Assembly (NCBI RefSeq): GCF_041438865.1
Contig: NZ_CP109450.1
Span: 248,001 to 312,000 of the forward strand
From: Streptomyces sp. NBC_01471
Lineage (GTDB): Bacteria > Actinomycetota > Actinomycetes > Streptomycetales > Streptomycetaceae
DNA: 64,000 nt
Direction: 5' to 3'
The position numbers and the translations under genes are program-made. The notes beneath the pieces were generated by a model. That model saw only the letters and a list, made by a program, of their open reading frames with translations. It had not been told where the DNA came from and made no database searches. Shown here one piece after another: positions 17,384-24,874 of the stretch (position 1 is the first letter of the stretch; every line of letters begins with the position of its first letter).

Positions 17384-17575
17384 TGTGGAGGCATCCGTCC
17401 GGATCGGCGAACCCCACTGTCCGGACGAGACGTTCACCGGTGCGTTGGCCTGGCTCGCCGGGATGGACGTACCCTCCCGCTTCCCGAAGTGGACCCGGTC
17501 GCCTGGTCCGAGGGGATACGGATGGCCGTTGCACTGTACGAAGGCGGCACCACCGAGGAGGACGAGAACGCGTGA
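17384..17575 (+). pseudogene. 3' remnant of a gene upstream of the decayed EF-hand/helical gene
   Basis: Protein-like sequence is split over two frames: RIGEPHCPDETFTGALAWLA in one, then RDGRTLPLPEVDPVAWSEGIRM and VALYEGGTTEEDENA with stop in another. The switch lies near 17455. The stop codon overlaps the GTG of the next gene (GTGA at 17572-17575), the normal sign of an operon. Inference: the 3' end of a decayed hypothetical gene; its 5' end is not visible. Confidence 0.5.
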
Positions 17576-18487
17576 ACAACACCACCCTCACATCAGTGAC
17601 CGGGACGGACCCGACCCCCGAGAACGAACTCCTCCTGTCGGCACACCGAACGTCGGTCCGCGGGCCGTGGACCTCACGACCCGCGCCTACCGGCACCCGG
17701 CACTCCAGGACGACCGCGTCGTGGTGCGCCTGACTGGTGCGGACCTGAGTGAGGCGGATGACCGCATCGCTGTCTTTCAGGGACTACTCCCCGACGGAGA
17801 ACCGGCCACGGTCGGCATCACCCGGCGCCGGGCCGTCGGCTTCCTGGAGTGGGTCCTGATACACCACCCTCAGGACGGCCACCGTGCCCTGGCTCTCATG
17901 CCGGAACTCGACCGCGCATGCCGCAGGATCCGAAGCAAGCCTCAAGCCGCCTTCGACGCTGTCGTCGCTCCGGCCGATCGGCTGGCAGCCTCGTTGCCCC
18001 ACTTCCTCCCCGTCTTCCCGGAGCACTCGGCGTCTTCCTGGAGCACGCGGCCCGGGCCTTCCACTCCAACGGCAACCGTGCCTACGCGACACGCCTGTTC
18101 GCCCGCGCACGCAAGGACGAGATCGCCTACGACCTGAAGATCGACGAGGCCCGGCTCGATGCGGTGCTCCTGGAATTCGCCCTGGCCGGCATCGCGGAAG
18201 TCAAGGCCTTCTCCCTGTGCGCCGACCTGGACGGTGACGGCCAGCTCGTCCCTGGGGCCCCCTTCAAGGAGTCCGCCCTGCGCGCCCTGGACTCGCTCAC
18301 GGAGGTACTCGACCACGAGGGCGACGGCACCATCGACGCGGTGGAGTACGAGCGGATCTTCAGTGCAACCGGCTCGCCGGCGACACCGCAGCCCTGGCCT
18401 TCGAAACCGTCCGAGGCTGAGCAGGACGTGCCCGCCGCCCTGGTGCGGGCCGGATCCCCACTCCGATCCTGGGCGCCGCCAAGATGA
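17572..18487 (+). pseudogene. frameshifted remnant of a large Streptomyces helical-repeat protein, joined to EF-hand sequence
   Basis: Starts GTG with NNTTLTSVTGTDPTPENELLLSAH, then continues in a second frame as RAVDLTTRAYRHPALQDDRVVV...PHFLPVFPEH, and in a third frame as VFLEHAARAFHSNGNRAYATRLFARARKDE and LDAVLLEFALAGIAEVKAF. The frame changes fall near 17660 and 18020. Intact relatives, as I remember them, are much longer proteins. Here the sequence runs into two EF-hand-like loops (DLDGDGQL and DHEGDGTIDAVEYERIF) and stops. This is a decayed gene, perhaps fused to a fragment of an EF-hand protein. Confidence 0.6.
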
Positions 18488-18494
18488 CTTTTTA

Positions 18495-18520
18495 TGCAAG
18501 AAACTCGATGGCATCTTGCA
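18495..18520. promoter_or_regulatory. inverted repeat upstream of the alpha-galactosidase
   Basis: TGCAAGA at 18495-18501 is repeated exactly inverted as TCTTGCA at 18514-18520, 12 bases apart. CTTGCA/TGCAAG half-sites resemble those of LacI-type MalR regulators of Streptomyces sugar genes. Inference: a repressor operator controlling the GH27 gene. Confidence 0.5.
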
Positions 18521-18542
18521 CAAATGAACTTACGGAGGCACG

Positions 18543-18581
18543 GTGTTGGCCATCGCGCCGTCACTGAGGCGCGCACGATGA
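18543..18581 (+). CDS. 12-codon leader ORF overlapping the alpha-galactosidase start
   Basis: The strongest ribosome site here, GGAGG at 18535-18539, lies 4-8 bases before a GTG at about 18543 whose frame encodes VLAIAPSLRRAR and ends in a TGA overlapping the ATG of the GH27 gene (ATGA). This could be a translational coupler. Alternatively it is a frameshift relic of a longer signal peptide. Confidence 0.4.
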   Translation: MLAIAPSLRRAR

Positions 18582-20815
18582 CGGGAGACGCCTTGTCCGC
18601 GAGAACGACCCCGATCCCTGCATCATTGCGACGGAGCCTGTACGCCCTGGCGACGGCCACCGCACTCGCCCTGGGCGGGCTCGCCGGCCCGTCCGCTGCG
18701 GCGGCGGGCACCCCGCTTCCCGCGCAGGGTGCGGGAAGTGCCAATGCTTCGGTGAGCTCCTACCCGAATCTCGCCCCGACCCCGCCCATGGGCTGGAACA
18801 ACTGGTCCTACTACGGCTGCGACATCGACGAGGCCACCGTCCTGTCCAACGCCCGGGCCCTGGTCTCTTCCGGTCTCGCCGCGAAGGGCTACAACACGGT
18901 CACCACCGACGACTGCTGGATGTCACACAGCAGAAACGCCGCCGGCGACCTGGTCCCCGACCCCGACCGCTTCCCGCACGGAATGGCCTACATCGGTCGG
19001 CAACTGCACGCGATGGGACTGAAGTTCGGCATCTATGAGGATGCGGGCACCTCCACCTGCGGTGGATATCCCGGCTCATACGGCCACATCCAGCAGGACG
19101 CCGACCTCTTCGCCCATTGGCGCGTCGACTATCTGAAGCTCGACGGCTGCAACGTGCCCGAGAGCGACAGCCAGACACCCAACGAGGTCTACCACTCGGT
19201 TTACGGCGACATGAGCAAGGCTCTCCTGCGCACCGGCAGACCCATCACCTTCTCCGTCTCTGCCCCCGCGTACTTCGAGGGCGAGAAGGACTGGCACGAC
19301 GTCATCGGCTGGTCGGCCCAGGTGGGCAATCTGTGGCGAGAGGGCGCCGACGTCGCGATGGAATCAGCCTCGGCGAGTTCCAAGTGGTCCTCGATCAAGT
19401 ACAACTACGGCTACAACGTGCCGCTCGCCGACCTGCAGAGCCCCGGCCGCTGGAACGACCCGGACTTCCTGCTCGCCGGCCAGTCCCGGCTGACCGGTGA
19501 CGAAATCCGAAGCCAGATGTCACTGTGGTCGGTGATGGCCGCGCCGCTGATCTCCAGTACCGATCTGGCCAAGGCGTCTCCTGATGCCCTGTCCGTTCTC
19601 GGTAACCGTGATGTCATCGCGGTCGACCAGGATCCGACAGGTCTACAGGGCCGCATCGTCCAGCAGGGCGACGGCTATGACGTGCTGTCGAAGAAGCTTC
19701 GCGGCGGGGACAGGGCCGTGGCACTCTTCAACTCCTCGGACCAGGCAAAGACCATCACGACCACGGCGGCCAAAGCCGGGCTCCCGAAAGGATCCTCCTA
19801 TCTGCTGAAGGACCTCTGGTCGAAGCGGACCACACAGTCCACGGGTGCCATCGCGGCGAATGTCCCCGCTCATGGCACCGTCCTGTACCGGATACACGCC
19901 GGGCAGGCACACAAGGTGCCGCCGGCCACCGCGATCACCTGGAAGCGGACGGGCGGCGAGGGGACGTCCTCGACCTGGCAGGTCACTCTGGCCGACCACG
20001 GCCCCGGGGGGCTGTCCGCGGCCGCGCTTGAGGTCAACGTGCCGCAGGGATGGTCGGTCAGCCCGGCGAAGGCACGGCTCGGCCGCATCGCCCCCGGTGG
20101 CTCCGCCGGAGCGAACTTCACGGTGAAGGGCCCGGAGGCGAAGCCGGGAACGACGACCGTCACGCTGAGCGCAACTGCCCGGTACCGAGCAGGATCCGCC
20201 GGCGAGTCCCGCACGAGCGGACAGGGTTCCGTCGTGTCGGTCGTGCCCTATCCGGCTCTGGCGGACGCTTTCAACAATGTCGGTGTCACCAGCGAGGACG
20301 CCCCACCGGCGGACGGCAACTACACGCTGGGCAATTTCGACGGCGGCGGTGACAGTTACTCCGCCCAGGCACTGGCCACCGCGGGTGTGACACCGGGAAG
20401 CACGGTCACCAAGGACGGTGTCAGCTGGGCGTTCCCGAAGACCGCACCCGGCACACCGGACAACGTGGCCACAGCGGGTCAGGTGATCACCATGGCAGGC
20501 AGCGGGGCGAAGCTGTGGTTCCTGGGCGCCGAGGCAGGTGCCGCAGAGGGCAAGGTGACCGTCACGTACACCGACGGCACCACCAGCAGCGGCGATCTCG
20601 GGCTGCCCAACTGGTGCTGCACGGCGGGCACCGAGTACGGCGCCACGACGGTCGCCACGACCGATCACCGCAACACACCGCAGGGCCCCGCCAACTTCGG
20701 CGGCGGTTACAAGCTGTTCGGAAACTCCGTACCGCTCGACGCAGGCAAGACAATCCGCACGGTGACTCTCCCGGACGAGGACGCCCTGCACATCTTCGCG
20801 ATCACGGCACAGTAG
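18578..20815 (+). CDS. secreted GH27 alpha-galactosidase with NEW3 and NPCBM-like domains
   Basis: Exported enzyme releasing terminal alpha-galactose from galactomannans or raffinose-type sugars. It is 745 residues from the ATG at 18578. Order: signal peptide (SLRRSLYALATATALALGGLAGPSAAAA), GH27 barrel beginning LAPTPPMGWNNWSYYGCDIDE, nucleophile Asp in YLKLDGCN, acid/base Asp in GRWNDPDFLLAGQ, the C-terminal beta domain, a NEW3 domain (GPGGLSAAALEVNVPQGWSV and APGGSAGANFTVK) and a final beta-rich NPCBM-like module (AFNNVGVTSEDAPPADGNYT to the end). A GAGG site lies 8 bases before the ATG. An upstream inverted repeat suggests sugar-responsive repression. Confidence 0.92.
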   Translation: MTGDALSARTTPIPASLRRSLYALATATALALGGLAGPSAAAAGTPLPAQGAGSANASVSSYPNLAPTPPMGWNNWSYYGCDIDEATVLSNARALVSSGLAAKGYNTVTTDDCWMSHSRNAAGDLVPDPDRFPHGMAYIGRQLHAMGLKFGIYEDAGTSTCGGYPGSYGHIQQDADLFAHWRVDYLKLDGCNVPESDSQTPNEVYHSVYGDMSKALLRTGRPITFSVSAPAYFEGEKDWHDVIGWSAQVGNLWREGADVAMESASASSKWSSIKYNYGYNVPLADLQSPGRWNDPDFLLAGQSRLTGDEIRSQMSLWSVMAAPLISSTDLAKASPDALSVLGNRDVIAVDQDPTGLQGRIVQQGDGYDVLSKKLRGGDRAVALFNSSDQAKTITTTAAKAGLPKGSSYLLKDLWSKRTTQSTGAIAANVPAHGTVLYRIHAGQAHKVPPATAITWKRTGGEGTSSTWQVTLADHGPGGLSAAALEVNVPQGWSVSPAKARLGRIAPGGSAGANFTVKGPEAKPGTTTVTLSATARYRAGSAGESRTSGQGSVVSVVPYPALADAFNNVGVTSEDAPPADGNYTLGNFDGGGDSYSAQALATAGVTPGSTVTKDGVSWAFPKTAPGTPDNVATAGQVITMAGSGAKLWFLGAEAGAAEGKVTVTYTDGTTSSGDLGLPNWCCTAGTEYGATTVATTDHRNTPQGPANFGGGYKLFGNSVPLDAGKTIRTVTLPDEDALHIFAITAQ

Positions 20816-20928
20816 AGGTCCGGACCTGCTCCGGTACTGGATCAGGTCATCAGTGATCATCAGCGAAAGGACGAAACCCCAGGGCGTGGCGGATCCGAGG
20901 GGCCGTTGCAACACCGCTGGCCGGCTGG

Positions 20929-21013
20929 CTAGGTCCAGTAGCTCAGCGAGGCGCGCGGCTGGGTTTCCCAGCCGAGCGTTTCGCGTGGGCGGCTGTTGAG
21001 TTCGACGGCCACG
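20929..21013 (-). pseudogene. C-terminal remnant of an IS30-family transposase
   Basis: Read on the minus strand, VAVELNSRPRETLGWET matches the conserved C-terminus of IS30 transposases (LNxRPRKTLGW). The expected continuation PAARLAELLDLA is in a neighbouring frame, so the fragment is frameshifted as well as truncated. No DDE core or terminal repeats are visible nearby. Confidence 0.7.
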
Positions 21014-21035
21014 CGTGCCGCTGCCGCTCACGCAC

Positions 21036-21067
21036 GTTGCCAGGGGCGCTGAGGCGCCCCTGGCAAC
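21036..21067. terminator. perfect GC-rich hairpin
   Basis: A 14-bp perfect stem (GTTGCCAGGGGCGC and its complement) with loop TGAG. It lies beside the IS30 remnant and could be a terminator for the GH27 transcript or part of the old element. Confidence 0.6.
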
Positions 21068-21290
21068 CGTCGTCTTCACCACCGGCTCGGACCAGACTCG
21101 GGCGCGTTGGCTCTGGATGCCGTCGCACTTGAAGCCCACGAGGCGATGGAGGTCGACCCCCGAGGCTCCAGATGAAGCCGAGCCGCTCACGTCTGGCGCA
21201 GCAAGTGTGATGACCCTGCCCTTTCTCGGCTGAGACGGTGAATCATGCTGAGCGGATCAACCAGCCCTACTTCCCGTGTTCAACGCACCG

Positions 21291-21439
21291 GACCAGCATC
21301 CTTGCTGGTCAGAAGAGCGCAGCGTCCGTACCACCAGCAGACGGAGAACCTCCTGGTGTCGTACTCACCGAAGAAGCCGGGCTTCTTCCAGACACAGGAA
21401 GAGGGTGCCTGAGCAGGTGTTTCACCTGCTCAGGCACCC
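21291..21439. repeat. three successive strong hairpins
   Basis: Stems are at 21291-21310 (GACCAGCA, loop TCCT), 21370-21388 (GAAGAAGCC with a single central base) and 21403-21439 (17-bp perfect stem GGGTGCCTGAGCAGGTG, loop TTT). The last can terminate the leftward sortase transcript, which ends at 21520. The first two have no evident role. The rest of 20816-21519 has no gene apart from the IS30 remnant. Confidence 0.6.
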
Positions 21440-21519
21440 AACCACACGCAGGTTCCATCCCGTTGACGTCCAGGAATCACTGAACCGCGGGCAAGGATCC
21501 GGACGGCGCAGAGCCGCCA

Positions 21520-22230
21520 TCACGCCTTCCTGACGGCCTTGAGATGTGCGAACACGACCACGTTGGCGCCGTACCCGCTCTTCTTGTTGAAGGTGCCGCC
21601 GCACGTCAGCAGCCGCAGTTCGGGCCGTCCGGTGGCTCCGTACACCTTGGCGTCGGGGAACTTCTTCGTCTTGAACGTCTTCACGGAGTCGACGCTGAAG
21701 ACCGCAGTCCGGTGGTCGGCTCGCGTGATGTTGACGACATCGCCGGGGCGTAGGGCGTTGAGGTTCAGGAAGATGGCGGGCCCGGTGCGGGTGTCCCGGT
21801 GTCCGACGATGACTGCTGTACCCGCTGCTCCGGGTGCCGTTCCACCCCTGTACCAGCCGACCTCGTGAGGTTTGCTCATCGGAGGTGTGTTCAGGCGGCC
21901 GTGCCGGTCAAGTTTCAGGCCGATGACCGGAGCTTCGATCACCATTGACGGAATGGCCAGCTTCAGCGGCGTCGCGGCCGGCAGCGGCCCATGCGGCGAG
22001 GCAGCCCGCGCCCCGGAATGCGGCGTGCTCCCTGCCCTGGTGACCGGCGCAGCGGGCGGCCCGGGGTGCGGTGCGCTCGCTGCGCTGGTGACCGGCGGCT
22101 CGTCGGGTGAGTCGCTGCACGCCCAGACGATGCCGGTCACCAGCGAGAACGTCACACTTGCCGTGATGGAAAGGCGGCAGGCGCGACTTGGCCCTCGTCG
22201 GCGGCGGTAGGGCGGATTACGCCGCACCAT
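21520..22230 (-). CDS. class F sortase
   Basis: Membrane-anchored transpeptidase that cleaves and links a surface protein to the cell wall. The 236-residue protein has an N-terminal membrane segment (LSITASVTFSLVTGIVWAC), a Pro/Ala-rich linker, and a sortase core from LKLAIPSMVIEAPVIGL. The catalytic His is in AVIVGHRDT and the Cys in ELRLLTCGG. The position where other sortases carry the catalytic Arg reads SGYGANVVVFAHL, with no Arg visible. The ATG at 22230 overlaps the upstream gene's stop by 14 bases, so the enzyme is coupled to its presumed substrate. Confidence 0.88.
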   Translation of the reverse strand: MVRRNPPYRRRRGPSRACRLSITASVTFSLVTGIVWACSDSPDEPPVTSAASAPHPGPPAAPVTRAGSTPHSGARAASPHGPLPAATPLKLAIPSMVIEAPVIGLKLDRHGRLNTPPMSKPHEVGWYRGGTAPGAAGTAVIVGHRDTRTGPAIFLNLNALRPGDVVNITRADHRTAVFSVDSVKTFKTKKFPDAKVYGATGRPELRLLTCGGTFNKKSGYGANVVVFAHLKAVRKA

Positions 22231-22846
22231 GGGCGCGACGGCGAGCGCGGCGGACGAAGATCAGTCCTGCTGCTCCCAGTGCCCCCGTCACGAGCAGGGG
22301 CCCGACGGGCGAGCTGGGGTCGGCTGCGGTGTTCTGGACGCCGGGAACTCCACCACCTCCCGCGTGTACCGCGCCGGAGGGGAACGTGTGGTGCACCGCG
22401 TGGCTGCTGCTGCCGGGGTGGCCCTGCTGGGGGCAGTCAACTCTGAAGCTCTTGGACTTGGCCCCCGGTGCAGTCCAGGTGAGCTGATACTGGCCGTTGG
22501 GTAGCGCGAGGTTCGTGGTGGTTCCGGAGCCGTTCAGCACCGGCAGACTGCTCACCAAGGACGGGAGGTTCGGGTTCGGAGGGGCCGGCTTGATCGTCCA
22601 GGGGATGGTCGCCAGGTCGGGCCCGAAGTTGGCCGCCGCCAGGTTGAACCTGCAGACCGTGGTCGCGTCCCGGGTATCGCTCCCGCTGGTGCCCGGCTTG
22701 TGGATACGCACATCTCCGCTGTCGCCGGGAGCCGCAGCGGCGGACGAGGCTGCCGCCAGGGAGACACCCGTGAGAGCGAGGGCGGCAAGAGCTGCCATGC
22801 CCGTACGGACGACAGCGGAGTGGGAGGAGGGGCTAGTGGTGATCAC
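22217..22846 (-). CDS. secreted surface protein, probable sortase F substrate
   Basis: A 209-residue exported protein. It has a signal peptide (GMAALAALALTGVSLAAASSAAAA), a beta-rich region with CRFNLAAANFGPD and FRVDCPQQ, a Gly/His-rich spacer, and a C-terminal membrane helix (VGPLLVTGALGAAGLIF) followed by the basic tail VRRARRRAHGAA. That is the shape of a sorting signal, but no LPXTG or LAXTG is present; the segment before the helix reads GVPGVQNTAADPSSP. GTG at 22846 is the start, with AAGGAG 6 bases upstream. It is translationally coupled to the sortase gene. Confidence 0.75.
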   Translation of the reverse strand: MITTSPSSHSAVVRTGMAALAALALTGVSLAAASSAAAAPGDSGDVRIHKPGTSGSDTRDATTVCRFNLAAANFGPDLATIPWTIKPAPPNPNLPSLVSSLPVLNGSGTTTNLALPNGQYQLTWTAPGAKSKSFRVDCPQQGHPGSSSHAVHHTFPSGAVHAGGGGVPGVQNTAADPSSPVGPLLVTGALGAAGLIFVRRARRRAHGAA

Positions 22847-22873
22847 GCGGGGCTCCTTCAAGCCGGGATGATT

Positions 22874-22908
22874 GTCATACGAATGACTGGCATATGACTA
22901 CATGTCAT
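22874..22908. promoter_or_regulatory. double inverted repeat upstream of the sortase operon
   Basis: GTCAT at 22874-22878 pairs with ATGAC at 22883-22887. Then ATGAC at 22894-22898 pairs with GTCAT at 22904-22908. Two adjacent dyads lie 28-62 bases before the leftward GTG, in a locally AT-rich stretch. Inference: a tandem operator or promoter region. Confidence 0.45.
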
Positions 22909-23137
22909 TACCAAGGCTGAAAATGAAGGAGAACACGTAAATAAGCCGTAAACAGCACCCGTTTGGCGCAGGGTGGGATCTGTCTCGAAGCCCGACCTCC
23001 CCAGCACCGGACAGATGCGCCACCGCGCTGAAGGGCACCGTGGCCGCCACGACCGGTCACTCGTAGCCGTGCACGGCCCGCCGGTTGCGCCCGGGGCACC
23101 GCATGGCTGAGCGTGCGGTGCCCCGGGCTGTGAAGCG

Positions 23138-24049
23138 TCAGTCCTGATGGACGACGTTCTTGCCGGGGCCGCCGGAGAGGGTGTCCGCGCCGGAGCCGCC
23201 GTACAGCGTGTCGTCGCCGCTGTTTCCGTACAGCGTGTCGTTACCGCTGTTGCCGTACAGGATGTCGTTGCCCTTGCCGCCGTACTGGTAGTCGTCGCCG
23301 GCACCGCCGTAGATCGTGTCGTTGCCGTCGCTGCCGGACAGGCTCTGCCTCTCCGCTCCTCCGTGGATCACGTCGTCGCCCCTGCCGCCGTCGACCGCGC
23401 TGTCCTCCCCGTCGGAGTAGATCGTGTCGTTGCCGTCGCCGCCCTGCGCGACGCTGCCGCGGCCGGCGTGGATCGTGTCGTTGCCGTCACCGCCACTGAC
23501 CACCCCGGCAGCGCCCACCGAGAGGTTGTCGGAGCCCGCCCCTCCGTTGATGCTGTTGCCGTCGACGCCTCCGCTCTGGGTCGCGGTGTCCGCGCCGCCG
23601 CCCAGGTCTGCCGAGGCGAAGTAGTACGTCTGGTCGCTGGCGTTGACGTAGGCGAGGGTGTCGTCACCGTCGCCGAGGGACAACTTCAGCGTGGCGTAAG
23701 GGTCCTGGGTGTCCAGGGCGAAGACGGTGCAGGACACCTTGGTGCGGTCCGTGGTATCGACGTAGGAGCAACCGTCTCCCACGCTGACAGCAACACTGTC
23801 ATCGATCACGTAGGTGACCTCTTCGGAGCCGTGGGGCATCGACGCGGTGACGGTCACCTTGTTGGTCTGACCGGGGGCGGCGGTGTAGAGGATCGCGTGA
23901 TCGGTCGGGCTGAGCGCGGCGGTCGCAGACGATGTCACTGCGCCGGCGGGGCCCGCCAGAAAGAACGGAGCGGCCAGCTGCGCACCTAGAGCCAGTGTCA
24001 CTGCCGACGCAGTGCGGTAAACCCGGCGGCCGACGAGGCGAGAGAGCAT
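23138..24049 (-). CDS. secreted RTX calcium-binding repeat protein
   Basis: A 303-residue protein with a Sec signal (TASAVTLALGAQLAAPFFLAGPAGA). An N-terminal beta domain (about 45-140, with CSYV and SCTVF) is followed by about ten RTX nonapeptides of the form GGxGxDxhx, such as GGDGNDTIHAG, GGRGDDVIHGG, GGAGDDYQYGG and GNSGDDTLYGG. These fold as a calcium-binding beta-roll. Unlike proteobacterial RTX proteins it has a normal signal peptide, and no type I secretion genes are near. The ATG at 24049 has GGAGG 8 bases upstream. No enzymatic domain is seen. Confidence 0.88.
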   Translation of the reverse strand: MLSRLVGRRVYRTASAVTLALGAQLAAPFFLAGPAGAVTSSATAALSPTDHAILYTAAPGQTNKVTVTASMPHGSEEVTYVIDDSVAVSVGDGCSYVDTTDRTKVSCTVFALDTQDPYATLKLSLGDGDDTLAYVNASDQTYYFASADLGGGADTATQSGGVDGNSINGGAGSDNLSVGAAGVVSGGDGNDTIHAGRGSVAQGGDGNDTIYSDGEDSAVDGGRGDDVIHGGAERQSLSGSDGNDTIYGGAGDDYQYGGKGNDILYGNSGNDTLYGNSGDDTLYGGSGADTLSGGPGKNVVHQD

Positions 24050-24441
24050 TGCATAACCTCCGTGAGACGTATGTGTTCCTTACAACCACGTGTGACCGCC
24101 GAGGTTTTCAGTTGGTTGTGGCCCGGGTCGCTTGGGAATTCATCACGGATTCCTGGCGCACGTATCAGGAACCGTGCCGGCCAGCGGTGTTGGGCCACGC
24201 ATCATCGATTCGACAATTTCCCGTAATACGTGATCCCGATTGAATTCATGAGGGCGAGGCGCTGATCCCGGCCGGTTCGGCCGGGCAGTTGTCCGTGAAC
24301 ACAGCCGTGTCACGTCGTTTCGGGCATTCCGCAGACCCGACCGGGTGACAGGGGCACAGGGGCACTGTGCGTCGGCGCTGCTCGTTCACCCGGGCCACCA
24401 GACTGTCCAGGGCCTGTCACCTCGGATTCCGGAGCCCCGTC
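24050..24441. other. intergenic region between divergent genes
   Basis: About 390 bases with no supported gene. The central part (24100-24250) is clearly lower in GC than its surroundings and probably holds the two divergent promoters, but no consensus pair stands out. Confidence 0.3.
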
Positions 24442-24783
24442 ATGACCCAGCCCTCCACCGGACCGACCGAAGCGGACACCTTCCTCGCCGTATGCGGTCA
24501 CACACACCTTTTTCCGGGAGCCCGCTGCCGCATCCAGGGACTGTCCGACCCCCGTGCCTTCGCAGAAGACCCGTGGTCGGTCGAGCTCGAACTGCGTCTG
24601 TCCGATGACGTGGAAACCGACGCCGAGTTGCGCACCGCGGACCCGATGGGCCCCGTACTCGCCGTCCCGGCCTACACCACCGGCGCCGGTACCTCCATCG
24701 ACGGCCGCTCCTGGCTGATCCGGGAGTTCATCCGTGCGGGAGACGACGTCGAGCTGACGATCGGTGGCCATGCCTCGCCCTGA
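24442..24783 (+). CDS. hypothetical protein
   Basis: A 113-residue soluble, acidic protein with GGAG 7 bases before its ATG and normal Streptomyces codon use, so it is likely real. Landmarks are FLAVCGHTHLFPGARCRIQGLSDPRAFAEDPWSVELELRLSDDVE and a C-terminal GDDVELTIGGHASP. I recognise no family. It sits at the left border of the NRPS cluster, convergent with the cysteate-synthase-like gene. Confidence 0.6.
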   Translation: MTQPSTGPTEADTFLAVCGHTHLFPGARCRIQGLSDPRAFAEDPWSVELELRLSDDVETDAELRTADPMGPVLAVPAYTTGAGTSIDGRSWLIREFIRAGDDVELTIGGHASP

Positions 24784-24874
24784 TTACCGGAACCCGGCGC
24801 TCCGCTCTCTCGCGTGACCGCTCCTTCGCCACACCGCACGGCACACCCGGCCCCCGGCTCTCCCCATGCGGTAC

